A stretch of 64,000 bases of DNA from Sulfuricurvum sp. Its GTDB lineage: Bacteria > Campylobacterota > Campylobacteria > Campylobacterales > Sulfurimonadaceae. Under the pieces are notes generated by a model that had not been told where the DNA came from, did no database searches, and saw only the letters and a program-made list of their open reading frames with translations. Below are positions 49,573 to 56,700 of this stretch, one piece after another (the first letter of the stretch is position 1; each line of letters starts with the position of its first letter). The position numbers were made by a program, and so were the translations under genes. The stretch lies in assembly GCA_003245815.1 (NCBI GenBank), contig QKCD01000008.1, positions 1 through 64,000 on the forward strand, in the 5' to 3' direction.

Positions 49573-49597
49573 GGGTGCCGCGACGGGTCTGCACCCG
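49573..49597 (+). promoter_or_regulatory. Leader hairpins upstream of ccsBA, two mutually exclusive stems
   Basis: GGGTGC(49573-49578)/GCACCC(49591-49596) versus CGGGT(49584-49588)/ACCCG(49593-49597). Confidence 0.35.
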
Positions 49598-49629
49598 TGC
49601 CGGAAGTCTATTACATAAAAAGGTTTGGA

Positions 49630-52600
49630 ATGAAACAGCTTTTTTCCGTTTTGAGCTCAATGAAAACGATGGCCGTTTTGATGCTCGTTTTCGCGGTCGC
49701 GACTGGATATGCGACCTTCGTCGAAAACGACTTTGGGACGATGACCGCCAAGGCGGAGATCTATAATGCCAAGTGGTTCGAGGCGATGCTCTTGATCCTT
49801 TCGCTGAACCTGCTGATCAATATCTTTCGCTTCAAGATGATCCAGCGCAAGAAGGCGCTGGTGCTGCTCTTCCACGTTTCGTTCCTCGTGATCGCCGTCG
49901 GCGCCGAAGTGACGCGCTACGTCGGCTACGAAGGGATGATGCACATCCGCGAAGGGGGGCAGAGCAACATCATCACCAGCAGCGAGACGTTCGTCGCGAT
50001 GGAGCTTGACGGGAGCACGCTTTACAGCGAGCCCGTCTTTCTCTCGAAGCTTTCACACAACAGCCTCGAAACGACGCTGAACGCCGAGGGTAAAAACGTC
50101 GAGGTTTCCCTCGTCGACTACCTGCCCAACGCCAATTACGAGTTCAAAGAGGGCGAAGGGGGAGAGCCGGTCGCGCGGGTCATGATCAGCGGCCCGGCCG
50201 GTGCGAAGCGTATGGACCTCTTTAAAGGGGAGTACTACGACGCCGGCGACGCCGTCATCGACTTCGGCTCCGGCAAAAGCTTCGACAAACCGGTACTGGC
50301 CCTCTACGTCAAAGATGGGCAGCTCTTTATGCGCCACGACGTCGCGCTCAACTTCCTCAACATGGACGACCGCAGCGGCGGCGACCTGGCGCCCAGCGCG
50401 GAAGAGCCGGTCCAGACGCGCCGCCTCCACACCTACGGCAGCACCAACCTCGTACTGCGCGAGTTCTACCCCAGCGCGGTCAAAACCCTTGTCTCCGTTC
50501 CGGCCCGCCCGAAGATGGAACGCTTCCCGAGCGCCCTGGTCTTCGAGCTGCGCAGCGGCAGCGAGACCCAGCGCGTGACGGTCTTCGGCAACGAGGGGGC
50601 CGTGGGCGAGACGGCCTACGGCGAGATCGCCGGCATGCGTGTCGGGATCAGCTACGGCGCCAAGCCGATCCAGATCCCCTTTACGGTCGCCCTGACGGAT
50701 TTCCAGCTCGAACGCTACCCGGGCTCCATGTCGCCGGCCTCCTACGCCAGTGAGGTGGTACTGATCGACCCGGAGATGGGGATCAACGAACCCTTCCGGA
50801 TCTACATGAACCACGTTCTTGACCACCGGGGCTACCGCTTCTTCCAATCCTCCTACGACCAGGACGAGGGGGGAACGATCCTCTCCGTCAATCACGATCC
50901 GGGTACGCCGATCACCTACATCGGCTACCTGATGCTGGGAATCGGTATGTTCGGGGCGCTCTTTATGCCGGGCGGCCGTTTCCGGGACCTGATGCGCAAG
51001 GCGCGCAACGTCAGTCAGGCACGGGAGGCCCTGGCGGCCTTTGCCGCCGTCGTCTTTGCGCTGGGCCTCACCCAGCCGCTGCAGGCGGCGGAAGTGAACC
51101 CGATCATCAAGACGATCGGCGCCTTCGACAAGGCCCACGCCGAGCATTTCGGCCGCCTCATCGTCCAGGACAGCAGCGGGCGGATGAAGCCTATGGATAC
51201 CCTCTCCATGCAGATCGTCAACAAGGTGAACCGCTCCAACTCCATCATGGGGCTGACGCCGAACCAGATCGTCCTGGGGATGATGGCCCGTCCCGAGGCG
51301 TGGCGCGAGATCAAGATGATCCGCACCGGCGACAAGGAGGTCAACAAGCTCCTCGGCCTCGACGAAGCGGAGAAGAACGCCGCCTTCTCCCAGTTCTTCG
51401 AGTTCGCCGACCAGAACGGCGGCTATAAGCTGGGAAGCTACGTCGAAGAGGCGAGCCGGAAGGCGCCCAAGGACCGCAACAAGTTCGACAAGGCGGTGCT
51501 CAAGGTCGACGAACGGGTCAACATCGCCTACATGGTCTTCACCGGCGAGCTGATGCGGCTCTGGCCGAAAGAAAACGACGCCAACAACAAGTGGGTCGGT
51601 ACCGTCGAGGGACTGCAGAACCTGCCGCAGCATGAGGCGAACGCGATCCGCCAGCTCGCCTTCAGCTACTTCACGGCGATCGACGCCGCCCTGGAAAACG
51701 GCGACTGGAGCCGCGCGGACCAGGCGCTCGACGCGATCACCGCCTACCAGAAGGATAAGGGTGCGGCGGTCTACGTCGACGATTTCAAACGCAACGTCGA
51801 GATCTGGTATAACCACGCCAACATCTTCGAACGCCTCTGGCCGCTCTATTTCGTCGTCGGCTTCGTGCTGCTGATCCTCTCCTTCGTGAAGATCATCCGG
51901 CCGAAGTTCAGACAGCTCGAGCGGGCCTCCAAAATCAGCCTCGGGCTGCTGGTGCTCTTCCTGATCGCCCATACCATCGGTCTGGGGATGCGCTGGTACA
52001 TCTCCGGCCACGCGCCGTGGTCCGACGGCTACGAGTCGATGATCTACATTGCCTGGGCAACGGTACTGGCGGGCTTCATCTTCTCGAAGAACTCCTCCAT
52101 CACGCTGGCGGCGACGGGCATCCTGACGGGTCTCATCCTCTTCGTCGCCCACCTGAACTGGATGGACCCGAAGGTGACGAACCTCGTGCCGGTTCTGCAG
52201 TCCTACTGGCTCAGCATCCACGTCTCGATGATCACCGCGAGCTACGGCTTCTTCGGTCTGGGGGCGCTGCTGGGCTTTATCACGCTGATCCTCTTCATCC
52301 TGAAGAACGAGGAGAACACGAAACAGATCTCCCTTTCGATCAAAGAGCTCAACTACATCAACGAGATGAGCCTGATGATCGGCCTCGCGCTGCTGACGGT
52401 GGGCAACTTCCTCGGCGGGGTCTGGGCCAACGAGAGCTGGGGGCGCTACTGGGGCTGGGACCCGAAAGAGACCTGGGCGCTGGTGACGATCCTCGTCTAC
52501 GCGGTGGTCGTGCACCTGCGCTTCATCAAGGCGATCTACACGCCGTATCTCTACAGCGTCATCTCGCTGCTGGCGTTCACGTCGGTACTGATGACCTACT

Positions 52601-52743
52601 TCGGCGTCAACTACTACCTGGCGGGGATGCACTCCTACGCCAAGGGAGACCCGGTGCCGGTCCCGGACTTCGTGCCGGTTACCTACGGCATCGTTTTTGT
52701 CATCATCGCGCTCGCCTACCGCAAACGAAAGCTTGCGCAGTAA
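49630..52743 (+). CDS. ccsBA: Cytochrome c biogenesis protein, ResB-CcsA fusion
   Basis: N-terminal ResB-like; C-terminal GGVWANESWGRYWGWDPKETWALVTILVYAVVVHLR (WWD motif). Confidence 0.93.
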   Translation: MKQLFSVLSSMKTMAVLMLVFAVATGYATFVENDFGTMTAKAEIYNAKWFEAMLLILSLNLLINIFRFKMIQRKKALVLLFHVSFLVIAVGAEVTRYVGYEGMMHIREGGQSNIITSSETFVAMELDGSTLYSEPVFLSKLSHNSLETTLNAEGKNVEVSLVDYLPNANYEFKEGEGGEPVARVMISGPAGAKRMDLFKGEYYDAGDAVIDFGSGKSFDKPVLALYVKDGQLFMRHDVALNFLNMDDRSGGDLAPSAEEPVQTRRLHTYGSTNLVLREFYPSAVKTLVSVPARPKMERFPSALVFELRSGSETQRVTVFGNEGAVGETAYGEIAGMRVGISYGAKPIQIPFTVALTDFQLERYPGSMSPASYASEVVLIDPEMGINEPFRIYMNHVLDHRGYRFFQSSYDQDEGGTILSVNHDPGTPITYIGYLMLGIGMFGALFMPGGRFRDLMRKARNVSQAREALAAFAAVVFALGLTQPLQAAEVNPIIKTIGAFDKAHAEHFGRLIVQDSSGRMKPMDTLSMQIVNKVNRSNSIMGLTPNQIVLGMMARPEAWREIKMIRTGDKEVNKLLGLDEAEKNAAFSQFFEFADQNGGYKLGSYVEEASRKAPKDRNKFDKAVLKVDERVNIAYMVFTGELMRLWPKENDANNKWVGTVEGLQNLPQHEANAIRQLAFSYFTAIDAALENGDWSRADQALDAITAYQKDKGAAVYVDDFKRNVEIWYNHANIFERLWPLYFVVGFVLLILSFVKIIRPKFRQLERASKISLGLLVLFLIAHTIGLGMRWYISGHAPWSDGYESMIYIAWATVLAGFIFSKNSSITLAATGILTGLILFVAHLNWMDPKVTNLVPVLQSYWLSIHVSMITASYGFFGLGALLGFITLILFILKNEENTKQISLSIKELNYINEMSLMIGLALLTVGNFLGGVWANESWGRYWGWDPKETWALVTILVYAVVVHLRFIKAIYTPYLYSVISLLAFTSVLMTYFGVNYYLAGMHSYAKGDPVPVPDFVPVTYGIVFVIIALAYRKRKLAQ

Positions 52744-52746
52744 GCG

Positions 52747-53631
52747 ATGATCCGACCGCTTCTTATCGGCATGGCACTTGCATGGGTGCTGCATGCCGAT
52801 GGCGGCGTCTCCTCCGACTACGAACTCGACCTCTACTACTCCAACACGTCACTCTTTTTCCAGATCGGCGACGAACCGGTCGTCGACGCCACGGAGGTCT
52901 CGGAACCGGCTCTCTATACGAATCTCTTCCTGGACTCCTGGAAATCCAACACCTTTATCATGGAAGCCGCGCTCTATCCCGCAGCCATTGCAGGCGTCGC
53001 CTACCGCAACGGCTATCCCGAAGCCTATGAACATGCGCTTAACAAGCGGATTGTCCAGGCATTGACGACCGGTTTCGAAGAGCCCTATGCGCTCTCGCTC
53101 TTTTTTGGGCGGATGGTGGTCTTCAACCGCGGTTCGCAGGAGCATATCGGAAGCAACCGCGCCTACGCCGGCTATCTGCTCAGTGTCGGTGACCGCTCCA
53201 TCAAGGAGAACCGCCTGATAGAGAACGTATGGTTCAATGTCGAGGCGAAGCTGAAAGGGACGCGGGATATCGATCCGCACCTGCTCGACTGGAGTTTTCG
53301 CGTCGGCGCCAAGTTCAACAGGAACAGCGATGTCGCCGACAGCATCTACGTCGGGGCACGCCGCAGCCGCATCGATTTTTTCAAGCATATCTGGTCCTGG
53401 ATTTACAACAGCGGATTTGACATCATGGTCGCCGTGACGGCCGACCGTTTGGAGCTGATGCAGGTCAAAACCCTCTTTGAGAAGCAGTGGCCGATCGACA
53501 AGGAGAAGAAGTTCTCTTTCGGCCTGGAACTCGGCTATATCTACGAGAGCAGCGACGCCTACCGCGGCGCCCTTTACGATGAAGGGGTGACCAACCACCG
53601 CATCATCCTGCGCCCCAATATTACTTTCTGA
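52747..53631 (+). CDS. Hypothetical exported, probable outer-membrane beta-barrel-like protein
   Basis: Cleavable-looking N-terminus; alternating beta-strand-like C-terminus ending ...NHRIILRPNITF (terminal Phe). Confidence 0.55.
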   Translation: MIRPLLIGMALAWVLHADGGVSSDYELDLYYSNTSLFFQIGDEPVVDATEVSEPALYTNLFLDSWKSNTFIMEAALYPAAIAGVAYRNGYPEAYEHALNKRIVQALTTGFEEPYALSLFFGRMVVFNRGSQEHIGSNRAYAGYLLSVGDRSIKENRLIENVWFNVEAKLKGTRDIDPHLLDWSFRVGAKFNRNSDVADSIYVGARRSRIDFFKHIWSWIYNSGFDIMVAVTADRLELMQVKTLFEKQWPIDKEKKFSFGLELGYIYESSDAYRGALYDEGVTNHRIILRPNITF

Positions 53632-53676
53632 GCTCAAAACCTTTAACGGCAGTCCGGGCAGTAGGAAATGATGAGA

Positions 53677-53699
53677 AGTTCCCGTTTAAAAAACGGGAA
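53677..53699. terminator. Hairpin between convergent genes, probably a bidirectional terminator
   Basis: GTTCCCGTTTAAAAAACGGGAAC is a near-perfect inverted repeat between genes ending at 53631 (+) and 53726 (-). Confidence 0.65.
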
Positions 53700-53725
53700 C
53701 CGGCTCATTCGATATTTGAAGGCCA

Positions 53726-56700
53726 TCAAAACAAGCCACTGAAATTAGATCGGCATGGTTGATCGTTTCGCGGACATGGTTCAGCGGAGGTAGTGTCATC
53801 TTCGCCAAGCAAAGCGTTACTCAACCAATTCTGCCAAGAATCTCCGAATATTGCATTCATCATTCCAGTCGTTGCAGTGACTGTTAAATCATAGACACCT
53901 ACAGCAACGCCTACAGCTTCACCGAATGCCATAGTCGTCCCTGTTCCAACAACGGTTAAGGATATGCCGAGAGCAGTGATAGCCGCACCGCCGACGGTAG
54001 TAGCTTCTTCCGGCGCTTCAGACCATAATCCACGCTGTAAACTCCATATCGCAGCATCATTCAAAGATGTCGGTAAATCGATAGTCGGAGGGCAATACCT
54101 CAGTCCTGTGATATCTATAAAGTTGACGGGATCATTTTGAGCATATGAATAAAGATTGCTGCTTTTCCCCGCAAAAGAAATTGGATCTTTCATCGTCCAT
54201 CGGCCACTCTGTGCGTCATAGTCCCTCAGGCCGAAGCGGATGAGCTTCGTATCGTTGTCGTAAAGGCCGCCGGCGAAACCGAAGGGCTGAAAGCCGGGGG
54301 CGGTATCGCTGACGACGTTGCCCCAGGTATCGTAGTCGATACGCTGCGCGATAGTACCGTCGCTTGTGTTGAGCACCAGCCTCACGCTTCCGAGATAATC
54401 GGAGACGATGCGGTAGGTATTCCCCGCTTTGACCATATAGTCGGGGACGTTCTTTTTACTGCCGTAGATGAAGCGGCTGACGACGCTGCCGCTGTTGTCG
54501 AGTTCGGCGACGGGGTTGAGGCCATTCTGGTACAGGAAGCCCTGTACGAGAGAACCGTGGACCATTTTGCCGATGCGGCGGTTCGCCCCGTCGATGACAT
54601 AATCGATCGGGGTACCGTCCGGCAGCGCGACATGAGTCAGGTTGCCGAAGAAATCGTAGGTGTAGGTTGTTGTTCCCGAACCGTCGGTTTTGGTCAGCAG
54701 TTCGCCGTTGGCGGTGTAGGTATAGGCCGTACTGCCGAGCGCCGTGAGTTTGTCTTCATCGTCATAGGAGGCGCTTTCGCCGTTGGCTGAGAGGCGGTTG
54801 CCGTTGTCGTCGTAGGTGTAGCTCTCAACCGCGACACTGTTTTTCGAAACCCCCGTCAGCCGTCCGGAAGTGTCATAGCTGTAATCGTAGACGCTGGTGC
54901 TGCCTCCGACGGTCTCGGTTTTCTGCGTGATGCGGCCGACGGCGTTGCGGACGTAGGCGGTCTCGAAAATCGGGGTGCCTACGAAGGAGGCGGTATAGTC
55001 GCTGAGCTCATTGTAACCGTTGTAGGCGTAGCTGTCACTGACCGATCCCAGAGCCGTTGCGGAGAGCAGTCCGCTTTCGGCGCTTCGGGTCAGGGTCATA
55101 GCCCCCGCACCGGTGATCATGCCGTCGTCGTCATAGGTGAACGAGACGGGGTTGGCCCCGTTGACGGCCAGCGAAACCACGTGGAAATTGTTGTCGTAGG
55201 CATAGTTGACGCTGCCGTTGACCGTACCGCTCCATGTTTGACCGGTCTGGAGCATACCGTCGTATGCCAGGTTGAGCGTTTCGGTTGAAGCGGCGACTTT
55301 CAATACATATCCGCTACCCGTATCATAGGTATAGTTAATCGTTTTGGAAGGCGTAGTGATACTCAACAGGCGGCCTGTCGCACTGTTATAGGCCATTCCC
55401 AGCGACGATCCGTCAGGCCGTGTGATACCGGTGAGCTGATGGTCTGCATTGTAACTGTAGGTGGTTGCACTGCTGACGGGCGGGTCGTAGCTTTCGATTT
55501 CGTCGACCAGGGTGTAGATGAAGTCGTGGGCCGGTTTGCTCGGCGGCGTGACGGAGACGAGGTTGCCCATCGCATCGTAGCCGAACCGTACCGTTCTGCC
55601 GCCGGGGAAGGTTTTCTGCGTCAGACGGCCCGCTGCGTCATGGGTCATGGTGACCGTGTTGTTCAGCGGGTCGGTGATGCCGGAGAGATACCCGTCGCTT
55701 CCGTAGGTGAAATGATAGAGTCGTGTGCCGCGCCCCATGGTCTGTATCCGGCCGAAGAGGTCGTACTCCATCAGCGACGGCTCCATGCCGTTCATACTGA
55801 TCTGCGTCGGTCTACCGTGGCCGTCGAGTGTCGTGCTGACGCTTCTGCCTTCGGGCGACGTGTAGGTGAGGGCGTTGGCTGTGGCGTCGTAATGGTGCGT
55901 GAAGACGCGCCCATTGATGCGGGTCTCTTTGGTTTCGGTCCGGAGGCTGAACGGGTCGGTTTCATCGGCCAGCGTGAAGGTCTTGTCCCAGTTCAGTGTC
56001 ATCTTCAGCCCTGCCGGCGTTGTGGTACTCTGGATCCTGTTGAACGGACCGGCCATGCCCCTGAAACGCGGATCCGAAACCTGCGTCAGCGAGACGGTTG
56101 TTCCGTCAGGGTAGTTGGTGATATGCGATGTGATCCCTATGCTGGCGTTATGCAGCGTTTCGGTCTTCAGACCGTCCGGGGTGATGAGCAGGTCTCTTGT
56201 CTGACCGTTCTCCAGCCGTTCGGAGATGTATCGGGTCGTCCGTCCCATGGACGTTTGACGTCTTACTTCTTCCGTGCCTATCGTCTTGATACGTGACAGT
56301 GTCTGCCATCCGCCGGCCGCATCGGTCGCTTTGACCAGGGCTCCTTCCTCGTCGAACTCATAGCTTGAGGCGTGTCCGTGCGGCTTGGTGATCTGGGTGA
56401 CGAGCCCGTCGTCGGTATTGACGAAACTCCATGCCTCGCCGAGCGGATTGCTGATCTGCGACAGATGGCCGTTGCTGTCTGTATTCAGGCCGGTTTGTTG
56501 GCCGTTGACCGGAGTGATGACGGTCGGCACGCCTGCAGCGTTGCGCGTTATGCCGATCGTATGGTTGGTATCGTCGGTGATGCCGACAAGGAGCCCCTCT
56601 GTATTGTAATCGAAGGTATAGAGCGGTGTACCGGTCATGACATCGAGCGTCTGCAGGTGGCGTCCGGTCTCGTCGAATGCGTACAACTGCGTTCTATCCG

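Noticed and set aside
49565-49610. TPP riboswitch because of GGGGGTGCC upstream of ccsBA
   Set aside because: The conserved CUGAGA and downstream ACCUGAUCUGGAUAAUGCCAGCGUAGGGA elements are missing, and the downstream gene is cytochrome c assembly, not thiamine metabolism.
53726-54100. Named nuclease or deaminase toxin domain at the RHS tip
   Set aside because: No catalytic motif (HNH, GHH, HxxE deaminase-type, etc.) recognisable. Only a hydrophobic Gly-rich segment and a Cys-containing tail are visible.
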